64,000 nt of DNA from Maribellus maritimus (GCF_022267315.1 NZ_JAIKLE010000013.1:108215-172214); one strand, 5' to 3'; numbered from the stretch's first letter, positions 18,833 to 28,905 are shown. Translations and numbers: made by a program. The notes: generated by a model from the sequence alone, not told the origin.

Positions 18833-20506
18833 ATGAAAAATTCTTTCAAAAAATATGTAAACAAAATTGTTTCACTGGCTGTGGTTGCAGTTCTACTGGC
18901 CGGATGTAGTGAATATTTTGACAATCCGTTAAAAGACAAAGAAACCGGCGATGATGTTAACCTCCTTCTGGTTGACTTCAATTTTTTCACTACGCGAATG
19001 ACTTTTAAACTTTATGATGCAAAAGACAGCTCGCTAATTACCTCCACCGCAGAAATCTCATTTTCAGGAAAAAACGGCGATGACATTGTTACTTTTGCCG
19101 GCGAAAAAAAGACGACACATTCCACTACTCAAGGGCAAATGGAATTAACCGTTGATCCAAATATTGATTTCTCAACGTCGTCGCCTCTGGAGTTTGCGAT
19201 TAATGTTGACATCGATGGATACAACAGTTTAAGCAAAGGTTTTCAAATAAATACAACAGGGAAAAAAACATTTGAACTATACCTGCTCAATAAATCGGAT
19301 GAAGAAGAATCCGATATTGAGGGAGGAATCGAAATAACAGGTGCCAGTAAATCAGCTGCAATTTCGAAAATAGCGGGAACTTCAGTTAAATCGGCAAGCA
19401 CAGCCGGAGATTATGAGATTAAATATTTGCTTTCAGTACCCGACAAGTCCTACATTGTAAATATGGAATATGAAAACGGGAGCGTTGTTCCTTTTGAGAG
19501 TGTAAACGATGTAGGAACTTTATCTGTGATTTTTACTGTCAGTAAATATTCCGCATACAACGAGGATGAAGATGTAATATATAACGAAGGAGCCTTTATT
19601 TTTACTTCTTTTCATAAATTGGAAACAGGAAGCCTGGTCAGTTTAAAAATAAACGGATATAAAGTAACCAACTTAAACGGGGCAAAAATAAAAGTACTGG
19701 GAAGCTACGCCGGAGATGCCGAGTATGATCTTTTTGGTTTTACTGATTTTGACACAAACGATGGCGCATGGTATTTTTATGAACCTTCTGATGATCTTAA
19801 AGATACTGTTTTATATGAAACTCTGAACTTCAATTACACACTTGCACGAGCTTCAAGTGAAGGCCTTTGCGGGACCGGAAGTAACATAACATTCAGCTCT
19901 TCTGTTGTTTCAAGTTTTTCAATTGATGCCGACGTCTTTAACGCTGATGGAGCAAAAATTAAGGCGATAAACTTCAAAGGAAATTTCCCTGAAACTTTTA
20001 CTGTTGAAAACGCAAAATCAGCTCCCGTAAAACTGGTATTCAGGAACAATAATCCTTCATTTAACAAAATTTCTGATTTAGAAATTGATAATTTTTGCAC
20101 GGGAGATTATAACGTGAGTGTAACTCCGGCCAGTGGATACGAACAATACCAGATCGTTTTGAGAGCACTTTGCCCGGACAATATGACTGTGGGAGTTGCA
20201 CCAACCTACAGCGGAGAAATAAAAATAAAAGGAAGCAGTGAACCATGGCAGGGAATAGATATGATTGGCGGGAAAGTTGATATTCTTGCAAAACCCGATC
20301 AGGAATATGAAATGCGGCTGCTCTGGGACAGTGAATGGGAATATGCAACCTTCTCAACAATTTTTAACGAATCTGACGGAAGTTATGCAGGTCCTGATTA
20401 TGCGGACACAGAAATCACCTCGGAATACATTGAAAACAAAGCCAGAATCAAAGTCAATGTAAGAAAGGAATTCAGCCAAAGTATCTGTGACGATATGGGA
20501 TGGTAA
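18833..20506 (+). CDS. Large secreted lipoprotein, unknown function
   Basis: A 557-residue protein with a lipoprotein signal peptide ending AVVAVLLAGC (Cys near residue 25). The mature part is Ser/Thr/Asp-rich with beta-strand character, as in BACON or fibronectin-like surface proteins, but no domain can be named. A Glu/Asp-rich stretch (SDEEESDIEGG) lies near residue 160. Few Cys residues are seen (near CGTGSN, NFCTG, LCPDN and the C-terminal SICDDMGW). It follows the barrel gene closely, which suggests a surface complex. It is closed by a terminator at 20532-20566. Confidence 0.65.
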   Translation: MKNSFKKYVNKIVSLAVVAVLLAGCSEYFDNPLKDKETGDDVNLLLVDFNFFTTRMTFKLYDAKDSSLITSTAEISFSGKNGDDIVTFAGEKKTTHSTTQGQMELTVDPNIDFSTSSPLEFAINVDIDGYNSLSKGFQINTTGKKTFELYLLNKSDEEESDIEGGIEITGASKSAAISKIAGTSVKSASTAGDYEIKYLLSVPDKSYIVNMEYENGSVVPFESVNDVGTLSVIFTVSKYSAYNEDEDVIYNEGAFIFTSFHKLETGSLVSLKINGYKVTNLNGAKIKVLGSYAGDAEYDLFGFTDFDTNDGAWYFYEPSDDLKDTVLYETLNFNYTLARASSEGLCGTGSNITFSSSVVSSFSIDADVFNADGAKIKAINFKGNFPETFTVENAKSAPVKLVFRNNNPSFNKISDLEIDNFCTGDYNVSVTPASGYEQYQIVLRALCPDNMTVGVAPTYSGEIKIKGSSEPWQGIDMIGGKVDILAKPDQEYEMRLLWDSEWEYATFSTIFNESDGSYAGPDYADTEITSEYIENKARIKVNVRKEFSQSICDDMGW

Positions 20507-20531
20507 AAAAACTTATTTTAATAAAAAGCAG

Positions 20532-20566
20532 AGGAGTGTATAATTTTTATATGCTCCTTTATTTTT
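20532..20566. terminator. Rho-independent terminator between convergent genes
   Basis: An 11-bp stem pairs 20532-20542 with 20548-20558 (two G-U pairs) around a 5-base A/T loop and is followed by a T-rich run to 20566. It lies 26 bp after the lipoprotein stop at 20506 and just before the convergent EEP gene. It could serve both strands, although the T-tract favours the plus strand. Confidence 0.7.
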
Positions 20567-20570
20567 GTAA

Positions 20571-21605
20571 TTATCGCTGAAGTTTAAAATAGACCGGGAA
20601 ATGGTCGCTGATACCACCGTAATAATTGGGTCCTCCATAGGTGCGGTTGGGCGATACCTCTCCTCGGTTGTTTTTATATTCCATCCACTCCTCGTGAAAA
20701 ACAAAACCTTTTTTATCCTTGCATTGAAAACCCTCTTCATCAAGCAGATTAGTCGAAACGATCAGGTTATCCAACATATTCCAGTTTCCCCGAAAATTAT
20801 AAGATCCTAAATTTTGCAAATCATCCGGATACATCAGGTTTACCAATTCCTTGTTGCTTTTCCCGGGAATTCCTGCACTCAGTGTCTCGGACAAACTCTT
20901 ATTGACAGGCTCATCATTCATATCCCCCATTACAATAATTTTTGCTTTAGGATTGACGTGCAAAACGGAATCAATTTTAGCGCGAAGAACAGCAGCCACT
21001 GCCACCCGTTTGGGTTCCGTTTGTTCTTCACCGCCAATCCGTGAAGGCCAGTGATTGACAAAAAGATGAAACACTTCCCTGTTTTTTGTTCTTCCTTTTA
21101 CATACAAAATATCACGGGTTTTATAATCCGGTTCATTTTTAAAAGTGATGTGAACCGGGAGGCAATCAAGCACTTTAAACTCATCGGGGCGATAAACCAA
21201 TGCACAATCAATACCGCGCACATCAGGGCTTTCGTAATGAACTATCCCGTATTTCCCGGCAGCCAATTTGTCGGTATGAACCAAATCTGATACTACCTTT
21301 TTATTTTCCACTTCACACAAGCCAATGATCTCCGGCAGTTCTTTTTTATCTATTGAACTTAATACGGCAGAAATATCTTGCAGCTTTTTCCGGTAGCGTT
21401 CATCCGTCCACTGCTTATCACTTCCGGGAGTAAACTCTTCATCCATTTTTCCGGGTTCATCAACAGTATCAAACAAATTTTCAACATTGTAAAACGCAAT
21501 GGTAAGGTTCTTTCTGTTTTCACTTTTTTCTTTTGAGCACGATGAAAAAAGTACGAATCCGATAAAAATGATAACAGAAAAAGATAAATACAACTTATGT
21601 TTCAT
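20571..21605 (-). CDS. Endonuclease/exonuclease/phosphatase-family lipoprotein
   Basis: About 344 residues from the ATG at 21605 (MKHKLYLSF), which gives a proper lipoprotein signal ending VLFSSC; an earlier in-frame start at 21635 lacks a signal. The EEP fold is evident: FYNVENLFDTVD near the N-terminus, IIGLCEVENKKVVSDL with the metal-binding Glu, HLFVNHWPSRIGGEEQTEPKR, VMGDMNDEPVNKSL with the catalytic Asp-x-Asn, and a terminal GISDHFPVYF. Such secreted enzymes hydrolyse phosphodiesters of nucleic acids or lipids; the substrate here is unknown. It lies 38 bp from the HAD gene in the same direction. Confidence 0.88.
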   Translation of the reverse strand: MKHKLYLSFSVIIFIGFVLFSSCSKEKSENRKNLTIAFYNVENLFDTVDEPGKMDEEFTPGSDKQWTDERYRKKLQDISAVLSSIDKKELPEIIGLCEVENKKVVSDLVHTDKLAAGKYGIVHYESPDVRGIDCALVYRPDEFKVLDCLPVHITFKNEPDYKTRDILYVKGRTKNREVFHLFVNHWPSRIGGEEQTEPKRVAVAAVLRAKIDSVLHVNPKAKIIVMGDMNDEPVNKSLSETLSAGIPGKSNKELVNLMYPDDLQNLGSYNFRGNWNMLDNLIVSTNLLDEEGFQCKDKKGFVFHEEWMEYKNNRGEVSPNRTYGGPNYYGGISDHFPVYFKLQR

Positions 21606-21643
21606 GGGATCAAAAAATATAAGTTCAGAAATCAATTACAAAA

Positions 21644-22258
21644 TTATAATTCCTGGCCAATCGTAACTTGATAAAAATCAGTCACCAGGGTAGCTCTCAT
21701 TCCGGCAGCGCCGGCAGCCTGCATTCCCGGTTCGCCGTCTTCAAAAACATGACAGGCCTCCGGAGCAACACCCATCTTTTCAGCACATTTAAGAAATGTC
21801 TCCGGATGGGGTTTTGGTTGGGTAACATCTTCACTTGAAACAAGAATATCGATATATTTATCCAGCTCAAGAATCTCCATGGTTTTCCAGGCAAGCCGGT
21901 GGTATCCCCCCGTTCCGACCGACATGGGCAATTTCCCGTGATATTTCTTCATCAGCTTTACTACGGGCTCCACAGGCTTCATCTTATGCATCAGCTTCTC
22001 ATATTCATTTTCCTTGGTATATCCCACCGTTTTGGCATCCATATTGGTGCCAAACATCTCGTTTATTTTTTCGATGGTTTCAACAGCAGGAATACCGGCC
22101 AGTGTAGCAAACAATTCAGGTGTAAAATTTATTTTATATTCTTTTAAAACTTGTTTATACGCTAAAAAATGAACCGGCATTGTATCAGCCAGTGTACCAT
22201 CCAAATCAAAAATGATCGCTTTTGTTCCGGGAAAAATATCCAGTATTTTGTTATCCAT
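21644..22258 (-). CDS. HAD-superfamily hydrolase, beta-phosphoglucomutase-like
   Basis: About 204 residues from the ATG at 22258 (an upstream ATG at 22279 adds seven residues). HAD motif I is IFDLDGTLADTMPVH, motif II lies near MSVGTGG, motif III is the Lys of QPKPHPETFLKCA, and motif IV is VFEDGEPGMQAAGAAGM. A helical cap follows motif I, so this is subfamily IA with beta-PGM/YqaB-like features. The substrate is a small phosphorylated sugar or nucleotide; which one is not shown. It probably shares a transcript with the EEP gene. Confidence 0.88.
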   Translation of the reverse strand: MDNKILDIFPGTKAIIFDLDGTLADTMPVHFLAYKQVLKEYKINFTPELFATLAGIPAVETIEKINEMFGTNMDAKTVGYTKENEYEKLMHKMKPVEPVVKLMKKYHGKLPMSVGTGGYHRLAWKTMEILELDKYIDILVSSEDVTQPKPHPETFLKCAEKMGVAPEACHVFEDGEPGMQAAGAAGMRATLVTDFYQVTIGQEL

Positions 22259-22363
22259 AATTTTCAAGAAAGAGCTCAAAATTAATATTATTTATTCAGT
22301 GTCTGTTTTCCTTTATTTATTAATTAAATTTTGACAATTTTGTTCTCGGTAAATTAATATTTA

Positions 22364-22786
22364 ATGCACGAAAACGTTTTTTTATATACACTACCTCAAT
22401 GGTTTATTTTTTCTTCGGTACTTGTAATGGTTTACGGATGGGTTGAAAAAAAGAAACCATTCCGTATTATCGGGTTGATTATTTTAATTGCGCTGGCCCT
22501 TTTTTCTTTGTATGCCATTATGAAAGGTTATTTCGACTCCCACAACTTTTTAACACCCGACGAGGTAATCAATGAGGAGCTGGATGGCGAACTGGTGGAA
22601 GAAATTCCATTTGAAGGGATGATTTTACCGGCCTACTGGAGTTTTGTTATTTCAGGAATAACAGCGATACCTGCATTGTATTTTGAAATAAAAAATAAAA
22701 AACAAAGCCGGCTCTTTATTATTCTTGCAGTGGTAATTTCGTTGTTTGGTTTTTTTGTAATTGTTGATGCTTTAAAATACATCTGA
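22364..22786 (+). CDS. Small four-helix membrane protein, unknown function
   Basis: A 140-residue protein with four hydrophobic segments (about residues 12-28, 35-55, 92-108 and 119-137). A short acidic loop between helices two and three contains DEVINEELDGELVEEIPFEG. I do not recognise a family. It is flanked by divergent (HAD) and convergent (DUF6057-like) genes and is probably transcribed alone. Inner-membrane location is inferred from hydropathy. Confidence 0.6.
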   Translation: MHENVFLYTLPQWFIFSSVLVMVYGWVEKKKPFRIIGLIILIALALFSLYAIMKGYFDSHNFLTPDEVINEELDGELVEEIPFEGMILPAYWSFVISGITAIPALYFEIKNKKQSRLFIILAVVISLFGFFVIVDALKYI

Positions 22787-22844
22787 TACGCCGCGATTAT
22801 TATCTGGCTTCCTGCGAAAAAAAGCTCTTTTACCAAAAGAAATC

Positions 22845-24620
22845 TTAGCTAAAAAACACATAAAACCAGAATGTATCTGAAAAATTCTGTGAAAGTGCCC
22901 GTTTGGCCTGTTCTCTGTTTGAACTGTTTTGTTGAAAAACCTGATAATACTGTCTGAAACGCTGAACCGTCTCCCGGGTTACTGTCAGTCTCTCCAGCTC
23001 CGGCATCTCCCCCACTTTCAGCTGCTGATAAGCAACTACGGCCTCTTCTACATTCTTAGGGATTTTCCGGATGCCACATCTTTCAAGAATGGGCAATTGT
23101 TTAACAACCTGCGCCATGTCCTTCTGTAGCATCAACCAGGCCAGCTTGTATTCCAGCGCAGTATAATTGGTTGAGTCTGCTTCAATAATAAAATCAAGAT
23201 TGGCAGCCGGGTCATCTGAAAGAACAAAAAAGTCCTGTTGCACTTTTGAGGCCCTCTTCTTTCCTAATTCCACGTGTTTATTTACCGCTTCGTCGTTGAA
23301 GAGAAGTATCTCGAATTCTTTAGCCTGGTTTCGGTAAAAAATGGTGTTTCCCAGGATTGATGTATATTTCTGCGCTACTTTGTAATTCCCGTTTATCAAC
23401 TCTGTTTTTATCAACATCTTCAAACCTTCCGGAGTTAAACCATGCATTACCATAAATTCATAGGCCCAGCGTTGTGCCTCGTTGATCATACCAAGCGTAT
23501 AGTAATAGTAACCACCCCGTTTCAAAACTTCTGTCACCAAATCCCACTTTAAAAATAATGTAGCACCGTCTACACTTTGGGGAAAACTAAAAAACATATC
23601 ATCCAACCGCCCTGTCTCAGCCAATGCTATATTATTCAGGTAGTTTGTCAGGATATTATTTGACGGAAATTCTGAATTAAAGGCAATGATCTCATCATAT
23701 TTTTGCTGATAAAAAAGCTTTTCCACATAAAAATAATGGCTGTTCTTTTTATCAATTCTGCCCACGCTAAGTATGGTAAGCGCCAAAATCAAAACAAGTG
23801 GCACTAGTTGTAAAAAAGGAAACTTTTTGCTCCTTATTTTTTCAATTATTTTGAGTTTGATCTTAAATAACAAAGGAAGAACTGAAATCAGAAAAATTAA
23901 AGGCAAAAACACCTGCACCTGCTTGCCGGTTTTAGCAGTTTCATAGGGAAACACAACCAAATGCCCAACGGTTTGGAAAAATAAAAACTCTTCCCCTATG
24001 TAGAAAAACAAAATTCCCGCTGTGAGCATCCCTGTAATTTTGTAGTACCCGTATTTTCCTCCCTTTTGAATCTGCCATAGAATATACAAAACCAAAAACA
24101 GATAGGAAAAGCTGCCAAAAAGGAAATAATTAAGAGGAAATAAAAACACCGGAACCCATTCGGTTTTTTTCTTAAAAGCCTTAACCGTTGAATAAAAGAA
24201 AAACAATTGAACGAGTACTCCAATAGTATTCAAACTTCGGTATTGATAGTGCGTTTGCAAAAAAAACAAAACTCCTCCTACCAGAAACGGCAATACAAAA
24301 GTACGGTTTCCGGATATTCTTCGTCCGATAGCGGCAATAACAAAAACAACAGCTACCAGTTCAGATGTTACCACTACTGCTCCCAGCAAAGGATAATAAT
24401 AAAAGGCAGTCTGGAATTCTCCGAGGTACTCCAGAAAGCCTCCGGGTTGACTTACCTTCTCAATAAAAAAGGGATAGGTGGTTTGAAATAAAACGGCTTT
24501 CTCCTGATAGAAAAAAATATAACTCGTAAACCACGACAAATAAAAAACTCCTGAAATAAAAAACAGGAGATAAGGAAAATAGATAAAAAATAGTTTGGAC
24601 TTTTGGTTTTTGTTGTTCAT
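22845..24620 (-). CDS. Large polytopic membrane protein with TPR-like soluble tail (resembles DUF6057)
   Basis: A 591-residue protein. The N-terminal half (about 10-285) has around ten hydrophobic helices. The C-terminal half is soluble and helical with repeat-like segments such as RWAYEFMVMHGLTPEGLKML, KVAQKYTSILGNTIFYRN and TNYTALEYKLAWLMLQKDM, suggesting degenerate TPR repeats. The layout resembles the Bacteroidota DUF6057 family, of unknown function; I am only moderately sure of that name. It starts 15 bp after the stop of the TolB-like gene on the same strand and is almost certainly co-transcribed with it. Confidence 0.7.
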   Translation of the reverse strand: MNNKNQKSKLFFIYFPYLLFFISGVFYLSWFTSYIFFYQEKAVLFQTTYPFFIEKVSQPGGFLEYLGEFQTAFYYYPLLGAVVVTSELVAVVFVIAAIGRRISGNRTFVLPFLVGGVLFFLQTHYQYRSLNTIGVLVQLFFFYSTVKAFKKKTEWVPVFLFPLNYFLFGSFSYLFLVLYILWQIQKGGKYGYYKITGMLTAGILFFYIGEEFLFFQTVGHLVVFPYETAKTGKQVQVFLPLIFLISVLPLLFKIKLKIIEKIRSKKFPFLQLVPLVLILALTILSVGRIDKKNSHYFYVEKLFYQQKYDEIIAFNSEFPSNNILTNYLNNIALAETGRLDDMFFSFPQSVDGATLFLKWDLVTEVLKRGGYYYYTLGMINEAQRWAYEFMVMHGLTPEGLKMLIKTELINGNYKVAQKYTSILGNTIFYRNQAKEFEILLFNDEAVNKHVELGKKRASKVQQDFFVLSDDPAANLDFIIEADSTNYTALEYKLAWLMLQKDMAQVVKQLPILERCGIRKIPKNVEEAVVAYQQLKVGEMPELERLTVTRETVQRFRQYYQVFQQNSSNREQAKRALSQNFSDTFWFYVFFS

Positions 24621-24635
24621 TTTAATTTCCGTTCT

Positions 24636-26102
24636 TTAGTTTGACGCCCATTCCGGCTGTACTGCCTTTTTTGCTGCTGCTTTTCTTAATTCACCGGGAG
24701 TAAATGAAACTTCCATTTTGGCAAATTCAGGAATATTAAATGTTTTTAAAAAATGACTGTAAAATGTCGGATCTTCCTGAGGTAAAACAAACGGTTTATG
24801 TGCTTTCCCTGTATCATCGATATACGAAATATATGGTCGTGCCGAGAGGCCATCTCCGCGTTTACTGCTAAAAATCATCCATCTTCCATTGGAGGACCAG
24901 GAGTGATAACTGTCGGTAAAATTGCTGTTTAAATCCAGTTTGTTTGTTTGCAGATTTTCAAGATTAACACGATACAAATCAGCTTCTTTGTGCCAAATTG
25001 GGAAGCAGCCGTAATCGTGATAGGTAAATACCAGCGACTTCCCGTCGGGTGAAACTCTTGGAAACGATACACTTTTGGATTTGCCGGAAGCGTCAAACAC
25101 CAGTTCCGGCTCAGCAAATTCGCAATTTTCAGCGTCAAAATGTACGCGATACAAATCGTATCTTGTATCCCTGTAATCGTAGCCCGGCCCAATCTGTGCT
25201 GCCCGGCAAAAATAAAGAAACTCTCCGTCGGGAGACCATTCAGGATAGGTATCCATAAATTTTCTCTCTTTATTCACGGGTATGTCCAATATCTCGTTTT
25301 TGTCCCGGTCAAATAAAATTAAAGTTGAATTTAAATCCGAAACTTCAATTTTTTTACTTGCCATGGAATGAAACTGCTGTACCACTTTATTGGAAGAAAA
25401 AGCCACATATCTTCCGGAGGGATGCCACCGGGGATAAACCGCCCCATTTTCCATCTCGCTGGTTTTTAAGTTAAACTTTTCCAAATCTCCATCGGTCACA
25501 AAATAAGTTCCGCCCATCGAACCACGCATATGAAACATAAAATTGTCAGGATTTTGTTGGTTAAAAGCATGACAGTTTACACAATTCTGGCTTACGGCAT
25601 TGTTTTCTACCACCGTTCGCTCTTTAAAACTTTCCAAACTACGTTGTTTAATACTAATTTCGGTCCAGCTTTCGTACCCCGGGTATAACAAACGATAATA
25701 CAAATAAGGATCAACTTTTGACTCAGAGACCTGATTTGTAAACGACTGAAACTGATTCCAACTTCCCTCTTTTTTTACAAAAACCGCATACTCAATTTCA
25801 CCATTTACATTTTTCGCCAGCAATTCTGTCCATTTCCTTTCGGGAATTTTTATTATTCCGTCAGATGAAAAGATTCTAATCGATGTCTCCGGATTGTTTC
25901 CTATTTCAACAAAATAAGCATCTCCTTCTTCTTCAATCTTAAAATTTAAAGGTGCAATATTCAAGGGTAAAGTGAGCTGGGAATAATCAGGACTAATTTT
26001 AGGGGTTTTGTTTACTTTTGCACTTGTCCCATCCGGCTTATTTTTGCAGGCACTAAAGACAACAAGCAATACCACCCAAAATGCCAATCTTCTCATTTCC
26101 AT
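24636..26102 (-). CDS. TolB-like PD40 beta-propeller lipoprotein with a CxxCH heme-type motif
   Basis: A 488-residue lipoprotein; the signal ends at LVVFSAC (Cys near 19). An N-terminal region of about 150 residues is followed by SQNCVNCHAF, a CxxCH sequence of the type that binds c-type heme covalently. Propeller blades with PD40 wording come next: PRWHPSGRYVAFSS, PEWSPDGEFLYFC, PRVSPDGKSLVFTYHD and HSWSSNGRWMIFSSKRGDG. The family role is unknown. The motif placement suggests an exported cytochrome-like sensor or binding protein. It is the first gene of a pair with the polytopic DUF6057-like protein. Confidence 0.8.
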   Translation of the reverse strand: MEMRRLAFWVVLLVVFSACKNKPDGTSAKVNKTPKISPDYSQLTLPLNIAPLNFKIEEEGDAYFVEIGNNPETSIRIFSSDGIIKIPERKWTELLAKNVNGEIEYAVFVKKEGSWNQFQSFTNQVSESKVDPYLYYRLLYPGYESWTEISIKQRSLESFKERTVVENNAVSQNCVNCHAFNQQNPDNFMFHMRGSMGGTYFVTDGDLEKFNLKTSEMENGAVYPRWHPSGRYVAFSSNKVVQQFHSMASKKIEVSDLNSTLILFDRDKNEILDIPVNKERKFMDTYPEWSPDGEFLYFCRAAQIGPGYDYRDTRYDLYRVHFDAENCEFAEPELVFDASGKSKSVSFPRVSPDGKSLVFTYHDYGCFPIWHKEADLYRVNLENLQTNKLDLNSNFTDSYHSWSSNGRWMIFSSKRGDGLSARPYISYIDDTGKAHKPFVLPQEDPTFYSHFLKTFNIPEFAKMEVSFTPGELRKAAAKKAVQPEWASN

Positions 26103-26240
26103 AAGCGTAGAATTTCAGCAAAAATAATTAAAATACACTACAATCGACAACAGAGATAAACTCTTTATAGGTTTTCTCTATTGGAATAAATAAAGATCGA
26201 ATTCATTTAGCATAAGGTTTTACTTTTTGCTTTGAATGAT

Positions 26241-26248
26241 TAGATTTG
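26241..26248 (+). promoter_or_regulatory. Candidate -7 box for the alpha-galactosidase gene
   Basis: TAGATTTG matches TAnnTTTG and lies 24 bp before the start codon at 26273, in a 170-bp divergent intergenic region. No good -33 element at proper spacing was found, so this is suggestive only. Confidence 0.4.
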
Positions 26249-26272
26249 TTGCTGTAAATCAATTAAACCCGT

Positions 26273-28792
26273 ATGAATTTTAGAATACTCATTTTCTTTC
26301 TGTTTATTTCGGTCTGCCTTTTTAGCGGAAATATAAATGCCTCGGAAACGGATAAAATAGTTATCGAAAATAACGTTTTCTCAAAAACAATTTTTTCCAA
26401 CGCTGAAAAGCCGGATAAAATCGAAGTTTTATTCCGATCAAAACCGGGAAATAAGATTCTGACATCGAAACAACCGGAACCTTATTTTGAATTTGTAATT
26501 GATAAACAAATTATTACGGCCAACGACCCGCTTTGGGTATTTAAAGAACAGTCAAGCCGGAAGATGCAAAACAAAGGAACAGAATACCGCCTTGTTTTTG
26601 AAGGAAAGAAGAATCCTGTAAAAGGGCTACAAATTATCCTTTTTCAGCAAATTTTTCCCAATTCAACATTAATGAGAGAAAAAATGGTACTTCAACCCCC
26701 GAACAAAACGTTTGAATTGAATAAGAAAGACGGAAAGCTTTATTTTAAATTTCCGGTCTATTCCATTTTAAACACAAACACAAAGCATGTTGATGCAACC
26801 GAAATAAGAATGGCTTCATGGGAAAAAGAACCGGTTACATTTGGAGATGAAAAAAAAGGCAACCACATGTACTACCCCGATATCATTCAGCACCCAGCCA
26901 TACAAAATCTTTCTCCCGTAAAGGGCCCGGTTAGCATAGTTTCCAACGGTGACATCAGCTGGTTTACCGCCTATGAACACGCATCGCAGGACGACCTGAA
27001 CGGTTTGTTTGACGAACAGAAAAAAGGTTCAGGAAATATGATAAACGATGCCATGCAGGGAACAAAAGGAATCTTTAACTTTCCTATTTCCGAAGATGAT
27101 TTCAAATTTATAGGGATTGGTGCAGAAACAAAGAAGGAAACATTTTCCGTTTCCGTAGATATTTTGCGGGGAGGGTATCTTGACGGAGAAAAGATAGAGA
27201 ACAAACGTCCCTATTCCACGGTTTGGACAGCGGCTGGCTTCTATACAGGTAAAGATTTGGAGACGGGTAAAGCAATGTTGCGCAATTATCTTTTTAACCA
27301 AATATGCGAAAAACCGGCTTCTCGAATTCCCGAGTACTATTACAATACCTGGGGTTTACAACGGCAAGACCGAAACAAACCACTCCGGGGCATTTTAACT
27401 TACGAACGGATATTTGAAGAAATTGAATATGCAGCAGAGCTTGGGGTTGATATTTTTGTTCTTGATGATGGCTGGGAAAATGCCATGGGCGAATGGTTTC
27501 CAAACAAGGAAAGATTTCCTGAAGGATTGGCGCCAATAAAAAAACAGCTGGATAAGTACGGAATAAAAATGGGGCTTTGGTATTCGCCGATGGGTATTGA
27601 CTCTACTACACAGCGTTATAAAGAACATCCCGGGTGGGTAATCAAGGATTCTGAAGGAAACCCGATTCAGGCCCAGTGGGGGCATCCTGCATTTGATTTT
27701 GTAAGTGGCTTCTTTGACGTTTTTATCAACGATTGTAAAAAAATGATCGACGTGGGATGCCGGTTTATGAAATGGGATGCGATAAATACATTTTACAGCA
27801 GCCTGCCAAATCTGGAACATGGTTCCGATAGCTACTCAAAAGAAGAATTGCGGGCACGTTATGAATATTTACTCCCCATATATGTTGTGCGTGCGATGGA
27901 AATCCTCACCAATTATGAACCCGAACTGGTTATAGAAGTTGATCTTACAGAAGCACGCCGGGTAATGGTCGGACTGGCACCATTAAGCCAGGGTAAACTG
28001 TTCTGGATGAATAACGGAGCCAGCTGGTATAACGACTACAGCACTTACCGCGCAAAATCGATGCGAACGATTGCCAACGAATTTAACGGTACTATTCCGC
28101 TTGAACTTTTTACTTATGCCAACTATCCGCAAAACGAAGAAAGTGCAATGAATTATAATGTACACAACTCCGTTCTGGCGGGGCATGGATTTTGGGGAAA
28201 CCTGCAACTTATGTCAACTAAAGACAGACAATGGGTCAATACACAGCTTATCAATTCAAAAAGAATTTTGCCCTATATTCTTGATACCAAACCTCTGGTT
28301 TTGGGTAAAGTTGGTGATTCGCCTGAAATATATACGATCGTAAACCCGGAAAAAGCAGCCGGGCAGGTAATCGCCTTTTCTGAAAATCCTTCCAGAGAGG
28401 AACATACTGTTGAATTAGACACAAAACAACTATTGGGTGTTTTAAATTGCTCCTATACCAGTGGAGGGAATAATGTAAAAATACCACTCTCTTTTAAAGA
28501 AAAGGAATCTTCACTTGCGGCTTATATTTTGCCAAATGACAACACAAATGCGGGGATTTCCGTTATTTCTTCAACTGTCCCTGTTAACGATATAACATTT
28601 CTCAAAAACAAATTATCAATAAAAACGACGGTACCGGGAGAACAACAAATCCAATGGGCAAAAAACTATGGGGAACCGCTTGTAAAAAGTTCGGGTGATT
28701 TTGAATACGAAATAGAAGAATCAGACCAAAACTATCTTGTAAAAGTTAGAAGTACCCAAAAGAATTCAGAAGTTATATTGGAAACAAAATGA
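26273..28792 (+). CDS. Secreted GH36-like alpha-galactosidase (melibiase clan)
   Basis: An 839-residue exported enzyme with a signal peptide of about 23 residues (hydrophobic core ILIFFLFISVCLFSG). The N-terminal beta-sandwich domain occupies roughly 25-330 and a TIM barrel follows. Barrel signatures are VDIFVLDDGW (about 391-400), KYGIKMGLWYSPMGID, PAFDFVSGFFDVF and FMKWDAI, where Asp502 is the likely nucleophile of clan GH-D. A C-terminal all-beta domain follows. The acid/base region (VDLTEARRVMVG) differs from typical melibiases, so the substrate may not be a simple alpha-galactoside. No transporter lies next to it. Confidence 0.82.
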   Translation: MNFRILIFFLFISVCLFSGNINASETDKIVIENNVFSKTIFSNAEKPDKIEVLFRSKPGNKILTSKQPEPYFEFVIDKQIITANDPLWVFKEQSSRKMQNKGTEYRLVFEGKKNPVKGLQIILFQQIFPNSTLMREKMVLQPPNKTFELNKKDGKLYFKFPVYSILNTNTKHVDATEIRMASWEKEPVTFGDEKKGNHMYYPDIIQHPAIQNLSPVKGPVSIVSNGDISWFTAYEHASQDDLNGLFDEQKKGSGNMINDAMQGTKGIFNFPISEDDFKFIGIGAETKKETFSVSVDILRGGYLDGEKIENKRPYSTVWTAAGFYTGKDLETGKAMLRNYLFNQICEKPASRIPEYYYNTWGLQRQDRNKPLRGILTYERIFEEIEYAAELGVDIFVLDDGWENAMGEWFPNKERFPEGLAPIKKQLDKYGIKMGLWYSPMGIDSTTQRYKEHPGWVIKDSEGNPIQAQWGHPAFDFVSGFFDVFINDCKKMIDVGCRFMKWDAINTFYSSLPNLEHGSDSYSKEELRARYEYLLPIYVVRAMEILTNYEPELVIEVDLTEARRVMVGLAPLSQGKLFWMNNGASWYNDYSTYRAKSMRTIANEFNGTIPLELFTYANYPQNEESAMNYNVHNSVLAGHGFWGNLQLMSTKDRQWVNTQLINSKRILPYILDTKPLVLGKVGDSPEIYTIVNPEKAAGQVIAFSENPSREEHTVELDTKQLLGVLNCSYTSGGNNVKIPLSFKEKESSLAAYILPNDNTNAGISVISSTVPVNDITFLKNKLSIKTTVPGEQQIQWAKNYGEPLVKSSGDFEYEIEESDQNYLVKVRSTQKNSEVILETK

Positions 28793-28874
28793 TGATTTTT
28801 ACCAATATTTCTAATTAAAAATGAACTTAAAATTTAATTTTCGCAGGAAATATCGAATATTACTTATAAATCGT

Positions 28875-28905
28875 TTTGGTTTTTGAATAGTTTTTTTACA
28901 TTTGC
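28875..28905 (+). promoter_or_regulatory. Promoter of the ilv operon (-33/-7)
   Basis: TACATTTGC at 28897-28905 is a perfect TAnnTTTGY -7 box, and TTTG at 28875-28878 lies 18 bp upstream as a -33 element. Transcription would start near 28911, about 12 bases before the leader-peptide ATG, as expected for an attenuated operon with a short 5' end. Confidence 0.65.
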
